The notes beneath the pieces are model-generated. The model saw nothing but the letters and a program-made list of their open reading frames with translations. It searched no databases and was not told the origin of the DNA. 54,924 nt of DNA from Candidatus Poribacteria bacterium (GTDB lineage: Bacteria > Poribacteria > WGA-4E > WGA-3G): positions 1-54,924 of the forward strand of contig PYJD01000005.1 in the NCBI GenBank assembly GCA_003635315.1, in the 5' to 3' direction. Shown one piece after another: positions 1 to 8,800 of the stretch. The translations under genes and the position numbers were made by a program. Position 1 is the first letter of the stretch. Every line of letters begins with the position of its first letter.

Positions 1-558
1 ATAAGTGTGAATCAAACAACATATTCTGTCGTTGACAAAGTTGTGCGAACAAAGATGTGTCCTCAACCTGTGAGGCTTGTTGTGATACGCACAAAGCCAA
101 ATCCATCTAAAAAGTATAAGTATTTTTGCCTGTTCACATCTGATTTAGAGCTCCCTGTAGCCGATGCCATCACACACTATATAAATAGATGGCAGATTGA
201 AACGGCGTTCCGGGATGTCAAACTGAACTTTGGGTTTGATACATATCAACTCCAAAATCGTGAAAGTTTGAACCGACACGTGCAACTCAGTTTTGTTGCA
301 GCAAGTCTGACACAACTCTGTTGGGTAAACACGATGGATACACCATCAGACAAATCGTCGGAAATGGAGAATGAAGTTCCTGATGTAGAGGCAGTGCTGC
401 AAACGCTCCGTATCCATTGGTATAAACCGGAATATCTAACACGCGGGTTGATGGTTGCTTATTTACAACACTGTATTGAGCAACACTATTTATCTACGAG
501 TAAAGATCCAAAACAAAACTCAACAAAAAATCTAAAAATAGTGGAAGATACGACTTGA
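1..558 (+). CDS. IS4-type DDE transposase, C-terminal part (cut by window edge)
   Basis: This is the 3' end of a transposase. The frame is open back to base 1, so the true start lies outside the window. Residues from about base 178 read YINRWQIETAFRDVK, which fits the Y-(2)R-(3)E-(6)K signature around the third catalytic acid of IS4-family DDE transposases. A further helix-rich tail of about 110 residues follows. The family cuts and rejoins DNA at the ends of its insertion sequence. No terminal inverted repeat was recognised downstream, so the right end of the element could not be placed. Whether the copy is intact cannot be judged from the visible part. Confidence 0.85.
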   Translation: MSVNQTTYSVVDKVVRTKMCPQPVRLVVIRTKPNPSKKYKYFCLFTSDLELPVADAITHYINRWQIETAFRDVKLNFGFDTYQLQNRESLNRHVQLSFVAASLTQLCWVNTMDTPSDKSSEMENEVPDVEAVLQTLRIHWYKPEYLTRGLMVAYLQHCIEQHYLSTSKDPKQNSTKNLKIVEDTT

Positions 559-902
559 CCTATGCAAAATGATGTATTTTCAAGATTTTATTGAACTCTT
601 ATCGAGTAAAACATAATATTGTGGTAAATAAAGCAATCAGAGGAAAGACTTTATGTCCCATTCTTTACACTTAAAATACTGATTCACATTGAGTTATGAG
701 ATTTTACTTGCTATAAGTTCATTCAAAAAATAGTCCAAAATGCTGTGATTTCTAACAGAAAATAAGATAAAAAAAGTGTTTACATGACAATTTTTTTGGC
801 TGTTGAAAGTCCTGACAGGCAAAAACTGTCCAAACTATAGTAGATTCTATATAACCTGCTTTTTATGTTAGATACAATGTAGATTATTTATGGGGGATGT
901 TA
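559..902. other. AT-rich spacer between IS fragment and methyltransferase gene
   Basis: About 340 bases with no convincing gene. It should contain the right end of the IS4-type element and the promoter of the methyltransferase unit, but I could not identify either with confidence. The only clear signal is a GGGGG ribosome-binding site at 892-896. Confidence 0.5.
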
Positions 903-1472
903 ATGTTTGATCAAGTGTTACAGAATGTGGAAAAACAGTGTAGAGATGAGAGAATTCCAATGTTGGGACCTGAAAAAGCAGAATTTGTTGCTGATTGTAT
1001 TGAGAAAGCAAAACCGTCATTAATTGTTGAATGTGGGACAGCTGTAGGATACTCGGGTTTGTGGATTTTGCGGGTCTTAAGAGAAGTTGGCTCTGGACAG
1101 TTAATTACAATAGAGATTGATTCCAAAAGGGCTGAGCAAGCACAGTCAAATTTTGAACAAGCTGGTGTAGCAGATCTGGTGGATTCACGTATTGGTGATG
1201 CGGAAGAGGTATTAAAAAGTATTGATGCCGAAGTTGATTTTCTTATACTTGACAACAACTTCGACAATTACTACCCTTGTTTTAAAGCAATAGAACCAAA
1301 ATTGACTAATCCAGCAACAGTATTGGCTGATAATGTTGGTATAGGTGCTGATACTATGGCTGATTATCTTGAGCATGTTCGTACACAATATGAAAGTGAA
1401 ACACATTGGTTTGATATTGATCTTCCTTGGGTAAAACAGGATGCAATTGAGGTCAGTGTATATCGTCATTAA
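903..1472 (+). CDS. Class I SAM-dependent O-methyltransferase
   Basis: The protein is about 189 residues, somewhat short for the catechol/caffeoyl-CoA O-methyltransferase type (Methyltransf_3/24). Motif I reads VECGTAVGYSG near residues 43-52, followed by an acidic strand (TIEID) for SAM ribose binding. DFLILDN and ADNVGIG correspond to the metal and substrate strand motifs of this family. An ATG at 897 is in frame, but GGGGG at 892-896 abuts it; the ATG at 903 is spaced 6 bases from that site and is preferred. The gene overlaps by one base the longest frame of the following UxaA-type gene, so the two are probably co-transcribed. The substrate is unknown. Confidence 0.85.
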   Translation: MFDQVLQNVEKQCRDERIPMLGPEKAEFVADCIEKAKPSLIVECGTAVGYSGLWILRVLREVGSGQLITIEIDSKRAEQAQSNFEQAGVADLVDSRIGDAEEVLKSIDAEVDFLILDNNFDNYYPCFKAIEPKLTNPATVLADNVGIGADTMADYLEHVRTQYESETHWFDIDLPWVKQDAIEVSVYRH

Positions 1473-1495
1473 TGGAAAAGCCAATAGGAGATATA

Positions 1496-4165
1496 ATGCA
1501 ATATAACTTCAAAAGTGTTGCTCGTTTACCTGCACCGGATGATAATGTAGCTATTGCAACGCAAAGATTAGAAACTGGATCTGAAATTAAATACAATGGT
1601 GCACAGTTTTCTCTTTCTCATACAGTATTAGAAGGACATAGATTTGCTATTCACCCTATCTCACAAAATAATTCTTTGCTTTCATGGGGATTACCTTTTG
1701 GCTATGCTTCCAGTTCAATAAAACCTGGAGATTATGTTTGCAATCAAAAGATGATAGATTCGTTATCAATACGTAACTTAGATATTGAATTGCCGACTCA
1801 CCCGAATTTTATCGATGAGATTGTTCCGTATAGATTAGATGAAACTTCATTCAATCCAGGCAGGCAAGTTGAGCAACATACTGAGGTACGCAATTTTTTG
1901 GGTTATCGCCGCCCAGGGAATAGAGGTGTTGGTACGCGAAATTATATTGTTATTATGGGAACTACGGCTCGTACTTCTGGATTTGTACGAAGACTTGCTG
2001 ACAGTTGTAAAGATCTTAGTGATGATTATTCAAATATTGATGGAATCGTGGCTGTTACCCATACAGAAGGTGGTGAGGACAAAACCCCGAATAACATTGA
2101 ACTATTACTTCGTACATTTGCTGGGTTTACAATACATCCGAATATCGGTGCGATCCTCCTTGTCGATTATGGTACTGAATCGGTTACAAATCACATGTTA
2201 AAGGATTATATGCTCCATGAAGAATATGAACTTAAGAATGTCTTGCATGAATTCTTCAGAATTGATGGTGGTTTTGATGATAACATTACACGTGGTATTG
2301 ATACCATAAATGGATGGTTAGAGTCAGTTGATAAAGTCAATCGTACGGAACAATCATTGGAAAATTTGAAGATAGCATTGCAATGTGGTGGCTCAGATGC
2401 TTTTTCAGGAGTATCGGGTAATCCATTGGCTGCTTATGTTGCTAAAGAGGTAATCCGATATGGTGGATGTGCGAATCTGGCGGAAACAGATGAGTTAATT
2501 GGTGCTGAAGCGTATTTACTTCAGAATGTTCGGGATGTTGCGACTGCACGTAAGTTCCTTAATACGGTTGAGGAATTTAAGGAACGAGTCGGTTGGCATG
2601 GGCATTCTGCAGAAGGTAATCCATCAGGTGGGAATAACTACCGTGGACTTTATAATATAGCAATTAAATCCATTGGTGCAGCTATGAAACGGGATCCTGA
2701 TGTTTGTCTTGACTATGTCATAAGTTATAGTGAATTGATGAAAGAAACAGGATACTATTTTATGGATAGTCCGGGGAACGATTTAGAGAGTATTGCCGGT
2801 CAGGTAGCATCTGGTTCCAATATGATATTCTTTGTTACAGGTAATGGATCTATCACAAATTTTCCATTTGTTCCTACAATAAAAATAGTTACCACTACAG
2901 ACAGATTTAAGATGTTAGAGAAGGACATGGATGTAAATGCAGGTGCGTATCTTGATGGAACACCTATGGAACAACTCGGGAAAGAGATGCTTGATTTGAC
3001 TGTTGATGTTGCTTCTGGGGAACTATCTGTAGGAGAAAAAGCGGGACACTCACAAGTATCGTTATGGCGGGATTGGAAACAGACGGGACCGGTAGACTTA
3101 GTTCCTATGCTTGAAGCATCGGAGATAAAGTCAGGTGACCCAATTTCAATTACTTCAATCCATGAAAAACATCTGGCATCATTAGATTTTACTTTTCGTG
3201 CTTATCAAACTACTGATGGAATGCGAAGTGATCAACTTGCGCTGATTTTACCTACAAGTCTATGTTCTGGACAGATAGCACAGATGATTGTACGTAAATG
3301 CAATATACAAGGAATTGGAAAAGAACAGGGAATTTCAAGGTTTGTCACACTACCACATACCGAAGGATGTGGTGTATCCAGTGGAAGATCTGAAGAGATA
3401 TATACACGAACTATGATTGGTCATTTGACGCATCCGTCGGTCTCAATCGGTCTGCTACTTGAACATGGTTGTGAAAAGACACATAATGACCATGTACGTC
3501 ATGAGATTGAGAATTTGGGTATTTCTCCAGATGATTACGGATGGGCGAGTGTCCAAATGGATGGTGGAATTGACTCTGTCATTGATAAGGTGCAAGTTTG
3601 GTTTGAGAAAGAGTTAATGGATAAGCCAACGATGCAGGTTGTTGATGCTGGTTTAGAACATCTGTGTATTGCTATAATGTCTACTGGACAAGTAACGAAT
3701 CAGGTATCTGAAAAACTCATGCAATTGACACAGATAATTACAACAGCTGGTGGAACAGTCGTCATACCTTCTAATTCAACATTCTTGTCAAAAGTACTAT
3801 CTAATTCTCCTTCTCTTGCTTATGGACAACGTTTTGAAAAGAAAGGTTTTCATGTTATGGAAGCGCCTACCGACCAACCGACGGAGATTCTGACGGGATT
3901 AGCTGCAACTGGTGTTGAAATCGGATTAGTACATATTGAGGGTGCTCCACTTCAATCCCATGCAATGGTGCCACTTTTGCAGGTATCAATCGATTCTACG
4001 ACACAAGAAAACTATGGATCAGATTTGGATTTAGGTAGTGTTGATATAGAAGAGATGATAGGTTTGATTGTCGAAGTAGCGTCTCGTGAATATGTTCCCA
4101 AACTGCATAGTAAAGGAAACATAGATTTTCAGTTGACACGTGGGTTATTAGGTGTTTCTATGTAA
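1496..4165 (+). CDS. Long UxaA-type (altronate/galactarate dehydratase family) protein with duplicated core
   Basis: About 889 residues, against roughly 500 for classical UxaA. The N-terminus is an SAF-like domain (LPAPDDNVAIATQRL onward). The core begins at GYRRPGNRGVGTRNY and continues to the family segment CGGSDAFSGVSGNPLA. After about residue 540 a second, related half follows: HTEGCGVSSG and LTHPSVSIGLLLEHGCE parallel THTEGGEDK and IHPNIGAILLVDYGTE of the first half. The cysteine of the HTEGCG motif is kept only in the second half. Family enzymes are metal-dependent sugar-acid dehydratases; the substrate here is not known. AGGAG at 1486-1490 lies 5 bases before the ATG at 1496, so this start is preferred over the in-frame ATG at 1472. 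It follows the methyltransferase directly. Confidence 0.85.
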   Translation: MQYNFKSVARLPAPDDNVAIATQRLETGSEIKYNGAQFSLSHTVLEGHRFAIHPISQNNSLLSWGLPFGYASSSIKPGDYVCNQKMIDSLSIRNLDIELPTHPNFIDEIVPYRLDETSFNPGRQVEQHTEVRNFLGYRRPGNRGVGTRNYIVIMGTTARTSGFVRRLADSCKDLSDDYSNIDGIVAVTHTEGGEDKTPNNIELLLRTFAGFTIHPNIGAILLVDYGTESVTNHMLKDYMLHEEYELKNVLHEFFRIDGGFDDNITRGIDTINGWLESVDKVNRTEQSLENLKIALQCGGSDAFSGVSGNPLAAYVAKEVIRYGGCANLAETDELIGAEAYLLQNVRDVATARKFLNTVEEFKERVGWHGHSAEGNPSGGNNYRGLYNIAIKSIGAAMKRDPDVCLDYVISYSELMKETGYYFMDSPGNDLESIAGQVASGSNMIFFVTGNGSITNFPFVPTIKIVTTTDRFKMLEKDMDVNAGAYLDGTPMEQLGKEMLDLTVDVASGELSVGEKAGHSQVSLWRDWKQTGPVDLVPMLEASEIKSGDPISITSIHEKHLASLDFTFRAYQTTDGMRSDQLALILPTSLCSGQIAQMIVRKCNIQGIGKEQGISRFVTLPHTEGCGVSSGRSEEIYTRTMIGHLTHPSVSIGLLLEHGCEKTHNDHVRHEIENLGISPDDYGWASVQMDGGIDSVIDKVQVWFEKELMDKPTMQVVDAGLEHLCIAIMSTGQVTNQVSEKLMQLTQIITTAGGTVVIPSNSTFLSKVLSNSPSLAYGQRFEKKGFHVMEAPTDQPTEILTGLAATGVEIGLVHIEGAPLQSHAMVPLLQVSIDSTTQENYGSDLDLGSVDIEEMIGLIVEVASREYVPKLHSKGNIDFQLTRGLLGVSM

Positions 4166-4208
4166 ATCAACATATCTCCCATACGAGTCTACAAATTCAC
4201 TCTGATTT

Positions 4209-4763
4209 CTATTGTGTATGCGTACAATCTTTAAAGTAGAAGTTCTCTGCGACAACGAAACGATCATCAGTTTCAGGTGATCTATAGATTAGATAGAACG
4301 AATCAACATTAAACTGGATAGGTGTCCAATCCGTTTGTAATCGTGGCTGTAGTTTGGAGAGTATATGATGTTGAAATTGCCCAACTGAAAGATGTGGCGT
4401 AAATCCGTTTGGAAATCTGGCAGTATCATAGTAATCAGGAAGATGGTTGATGAGTGTTTGATGTAATTTCTTGATTTTGTCGTTTGGTTCAGGTGTGAGA
4501 AACATTGTGGATGTTTTTTTATGATTGAATGCGTTGAATGTACAGAATGTTACTGTAAATGGTGTAGTCTCTTCGGCAGTCAGTTTTAATATGGGTATTA
4601 CTTTTGGAAATTCGGATTGTGGTGCAAATGGATACAGCATTGTAATGTGTGGCATCCATCTGATGTAGTTTCTATCATATAATTTACGAATGTCTTGTAT
4701 GGGTTGTTGAATAGTATCTTGAGGGATTAGTACGACTGCGGTGGTATGTGTTTTGGTAGACAT
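4209..4763 (-). CDS. 2H phosphoesterase (2'-5' RNA ligase family)
   Basis: A 184-residue protein with the two His-x-Thr/Ser motifs that define the 2H phosphoesterase fold: PHITMLYPF (H39, T41) and FTPHLSVGQF (H124, S126). Their spacing of about 85 residues is normal for the family. Such enzymes ligate or hydrolyse 2'-5' or 2',3'-cyclic phosphate bonds in RNA or nucleotides. The real substrate cannot be told from sequence, and the tight LigT subgroup is not assured. It is convergent with the UxaA-type gene. No strong ribosome-binding site precedes its ATG. Confidence 0.85.
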   Translation of the reverse strand: MSTKTHTTAVVLIPQDTIQQPIQDIRKLYDRNYIRWMPHITMLYPFAPQSEFPKVIPILKLTAEETTPFTVTFCTFNAFNHKKTSTMFLTPEPNDKIKKLHQTLINHLPDYYDTARFPNGFTPHLSVGQFQHHILSKLQPRLQTDWTPIQFNVDSFYLIYRSPETDDRFVVAENFYFKDCTHTQ

Positions 4764-4766
4764 TAG

Positions 4767-4898
4767 TTATACCATTTCTATAAATGATTCTCTCATGATT
4801 AGGTGATATTTATGTCTTGAAATACTACACAAACTGAAAGTTTGTGCTACAATAAAAAGATTTTATTAATGTGACCTTAATTGCCAGAATTGGTATTA
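4767..4898. repeat. Short element bounded by inverted 14-bp motif
   Basis: TTATACCATTTCTA at 4767-4780 faces CAGAATTGGTATTA at 4885-4898, an imperfect reverse complement. The 132-bp unit lies between the 2H phosphoesterase and SDR genes. The same 14-mer occurs elsewhere in the window (5734, 5871, 11296, 19867, 21404, 39880), so this may be a miniature inverted-repeat element. Confidence 0.5.
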
Positions 4899-4935
4899 GT
4901 TGTTTTCTGTTTGTAATTTGAAGAAGTGTGGATTA

Positions 4936-5709
4936 TTATGTTTTGGCACATGCACCACCATCAACAAGGAGTGATGTTCCTGTGATCCATTCTGAATCAT
5001 CCGATGCGAAGAAAACTGCTGCGCGTCCTATGTCTTTTGGTAAACCTAACCTTCCCATCGGTGTTTTTTCTAATGAGGACTGAATATCTTCTGGTGTGAG
5101 GTAATCTTGAATTGCCGTTTCAATATATCCAGGGCAAATTGTATTGACTGTTACACCATGTTTACCCACTTCTAATGCTGTATCTCTTGTCATATTTACG
5201 ACAGCTGCTTTTGCGGATGCATAGGCTGGACCAGCCCCACCACCGAAGGCATGTATAGATGCAATTTGTATGATTCGCCCATAGTCTGATTTTATGATAT
5301 ATGGCATGGCAAGTTTGGTTGTCATGAATACACCACGTAAATTTACCCCGACAACTCTATCCCAGTCTGCAATAGATATATCTTGTGATTCTCCAGGTAT
5401 ATGTATTCCGGCGTTGTTGACGAGAATATCTATTCCTCCGTAATGTTCTACAGTTTTTCTCATCAGATTTTTTACTTCCGATTCATCTGAAACATCTGTC
5501 TGAATGTATATGGAATCTGCACCTAAATTCTGTATTTCTTGTGTGGTCGGTGTTGTAACATCTTTTTCGTGGTATTTGCCTTGAAGAGGTGTTTCTTGTT
5601 TATCGGCAATTACTATTTTTGCACCTTCCCGTGCGAATTCTAATGCGATTCCACGTCCTATTCCTGAACTGCCACCTGTGATTATGCTGATACGATTTTT
5701 AAGAAGCAT
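4936..5709 (-). CDS. Short-chain dehydrogenase/reductase (SDR family oxidoreductase)
   Basis: A 257-residue classical SDR with a Rossmann fold binding NAD(P). The glycine motif TGGSSGIG is at 11-18, NNAG at 98-101, the catalytic triad is S151, Y163, K167 (YASAK), and the substrate-side PG motif is in NTICPGYIET. The Ser-12-Tyr-3-Lys spacing is correct, so the enzyme should be active. An insert of about 20 residues after the second strand (around 38-60) is longer than in many family members. The C-terminal TGTSLLVDGG is typical. The substrate is unknown. It probably forms its own unit, bounded on both sides by repeat-bearing spacers. Confidence 0.92.
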   Translation of the reverse strand: MLLKNRISIITGGSSGIGRGIALEFAREGAKIVIADKQETPLQGKYHEKDVTTPTTQEIQNLGADSIYIQTDVSDESEVKNLMRKTVEHYGGIDILVNNAGIHIPGESQDISIADWDRVVGVNLRGVFMTTKLAMPYIIKSDYGRIIQIASIHAFGGGAGPAYASAKAAVVNMTRDTALEVGKHGVTVNTICPGYIETAIQDYLTPEDIQSSLEKTPMGRLGLPKDIGRAAVFFASDDSEWITGTSLLVDGGACAKT

Positions 5710-5733
5710 TCATTTTATCCAGTAGAAGATACA

Positions 5734-5884
5734 TAATACCATTTCTAATAGAAGTTTTCCATTAACCATGATAAAGAAGATCGGGAATCGGAGTTCAAAT
5801 CAACGGTATGAATGCCTTATTGGCATTCCCCGCCTACAGAGGCGGTGTGATATAATGGCATATAATCAAATAGAAATGGTATAA
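5734..5884. repeat. 151-bp inverted-repeat element carrying the GAATGCC hairpin
   Basis: TAATACCATTTCTA at 5734-5747 faces TAGAAATGGTATAA at 5871-5884. Inside are the hairpin GAATGCC-TTATT-GGCATTC at 5810-5828 and a second inverted repeat, CCGCCT with AGGCGG (5829-5845). The layout resembles a miniature transposable element, and its hairpins may also end transcripts from the flanking minus-strand genes. Confidence 0.55.
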
Positions 5885-5893
5885 CATTATATT

Positions 5894-8800
5894 TTAGAAG
5901 AATGAGCGTCCAAGGGAATTACTTGCACCGAATGCATTGTAAGGTACACCTGCAGGTAATGTGTGGAGACCCCAAGTTTCGGTGGTTGCATCATATCCAA
6001 CACCCATAGATACCGCGGGTTCTCCTATTAGGTTAACCTGGAATGTAAAGTCCTGTCTAACTGTGTCATACGGGGGTTCACGTTTAATTCCAACTCGACT
6101 CCATGAGATACGCAAGTTCCAATCATGTAAATTACGGTTCATACTAATCCGCTGTGAGTAAAACTGTCTTTCAATCGGATAATAGATTAGACTGAAATCG
6201 AACTCCAGATTTCGGCTTACACGGTATCGCCCATTTGCTGTCATAGAACGTGAAGCTCTGAGAGAAGTATGTCTTTTGCTGAAGGAATTACCAAAACTAA
6301 CGTACCATTGTTGCCTTGTGTAACGAATATTGGTTCGGATTCCAACCATTTTGAACTGTTCCCCATCATCAGGATGTGGATTTGGATCATGTGTTAGACG
6401 AACCGTCATATTGAGGTTACGACTTGGGAGTGGTACAATAGTAAAGTCACTTTCAATTGTTTCATATTTGCGTCTATATAAAGATTCAAACTCTGTGAAA
6501 TCTGCTGTTAACCGTGTATCGAAATAAAAGATACGATGAGCAGTTTGACTTCTTCGGGTTTTAATTTCAATATTCGTATTGAAGTTATAGGTTAGTCTCT
6601 TCCGTTCATAGAAGAAAGTACTGGGACCAAATGGATAGAGTATGCTTTCCTCATCAATTGCAGGTTGGTAATCAAAAGTCAGTGTTGATTGTAATTCATG
6701 TCGTAGCTTTCTAACACCTGGAATATAATTGGTTTTATAGATACGAAATAGTGTATTTGTGGCTTGAGATCTAATACTATAAACCCCACGTATTATGTTC
6801 CTATTCTTCTCTTGATCTTTATCATGCCATATCATGTTTGTATTTAGTGTGGAATTAATTTTGAGTTCCCGCAAAGGTGTAATTAATAAAGTTGATTGTT
6901 TACGCAGGTCAAAACCTAAATCTAAGGTTTGTAGGAATACATTATTCTCATCCCCAAATTTACCACGATATCTTTGTCGATAGAAATTCCCAAATTGAAT
7001 GTCCATATCAAAGCTTGTGTTTTCAAGTGTTGGAAATGCAAATAGTGATAAAATTGGTTTTTCACTTTTGAGTTTTTCAGATATGGTTACTAAGCGATCA
7101 TTAGCGGCTTCGAAAACAGGTAATCTGTTGAATCTCATTCGTGAAAAATTCACAGTGAGTTGAGGTAGTTTCTGTAAAGCAGTTGTGCCTTCACCAGAGA
7201 AATCCTGGACATGTCGCACCTCAAGTCTTGCGGTTATATCACCGATTGTTTCCGTTGAATATGTGAGATTCCCGTTTTTGTCAATATCTCTGTCACTTGC
7301 GGCGGATAAAGCGGATCCGTATGTTAGTATTCCAAATGATTTAAGTGAAGATTCGTTTGGCAGTTGGAAATTCTCTTTATATGAGAGGGCACGCCAATCA
7401 GTTCTTCCAATGAAGCTTATGGGGCGTCGTCCAGCTGTACGACTATCCCATGGCGTAAAGAAAGATTGTCTATGCCCCCAACGCATATTCCAACGTCTTC
7501 CAATTCTTGTAGCATCTTGTCTACTAAATGAGTATTCGTCAGCACCGTAAAAATAAATATCACCGATATAGCTGCGTTTCTTATCAACCTTAATGAGTCG
7601 GAATGATTTTTTCGTTTTTAAAACACGACTATATTCACCGGCATATAGACTTTGTGCTTCAGAAGCGACTTGTCTTGGGTCCTCCCATCGACCACGATAA
7701 CCATGTTTCTTATAGACTTGAATCTCTTCCTCTTCTTCTTCACCTTCTACACCGTCTCCATTATCTTCTTCAACTTCTAATACCTCTTGTATAGGATCTT
7801 CTATATTAGGAGTCTGATCATCAATAACTTGTTCAGGATCTGTAGTCTTATCTTCCTCAGTTTCTTTAGATTCGGGTGTAATATCAGGTGTCAATTCCAT
7901 TTCATCTGGTATTTCTACATCGTTGGATTCTTCAGGAGTTTCCACCTTGTCATCTATCTCTTCACTATCTTCGTCTTGAGTCTTTACTTCTTCTTCTGTT
8001 GTAGCCAATACTTCAGCTTGGAATGTTTCCCAGTTAGCTTCAAAATCTTCGGCTAATTCTTCAAATGTAGGTGTTTCCTCTTTTTTAATTAGTTGAAAAA
8101 TGTAATTACCTTCATCAGAAAAAACAGGACGATCTTCGGTAATATCTCCTGGGTTTTCCATTCGACCAATAGAGTACTGCCATGACTGGTCCATTTCATT
8201 GAGTTGCATACCTTCGCCATCATTTATTTCTGATAGTACGGCTTCAGGAAATTCAGAAGCAAGATCTTCAAAAGTATCTCCAGCGATTGCTCTTTCATGT
8301 ATTTTTTCGCCTAATTCTCTTATTTTTTCTTGAGTTTCACTACTTGCTTCAATAGCTATATCAATCCTGTAGAGTTTAATTTCGCGTTCACCATAAACAT
8401 CCAGAATTCGTCCGGCTTTCAGGATATGATATGCCGAATCAGTTCTCAAGAGACTACTAATTTCCCCTTCCTTTAGTGAAAAAGCTGCTTCTTCTAATAT
8501 TGGGTCAAGCAAAGGAATCCCATCTTTATCGGTTTCACCGCGTGCCAAAAATCCCATATCCCCACCATCATATCGTGTTTCATTGTGATCAGATTCTGAT
8601 TGTGCGATTGCATTGAAGTCAGCATCTTCCTCATTGAGCTGCTCAATGATAGTCTCTGCCTCTTCTTTTGCCCGATTTGCATCTTCATCCGTAATTGTAT
8701 ATTCTAAAAAGATCTGTTTTAGCCAATATCTATCGTAATCACCCTCAAGTCTATCATATATTTCTTGTGCTTTTTCCTCTAACTTTGTGCGTTGTGCTGG

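Noticed and set aside
7185..8056. Several plus-strand frames opposite lptD
   Set aside because: They lie antisense to a strongly supported coding region and their translations follow its codon pattern.
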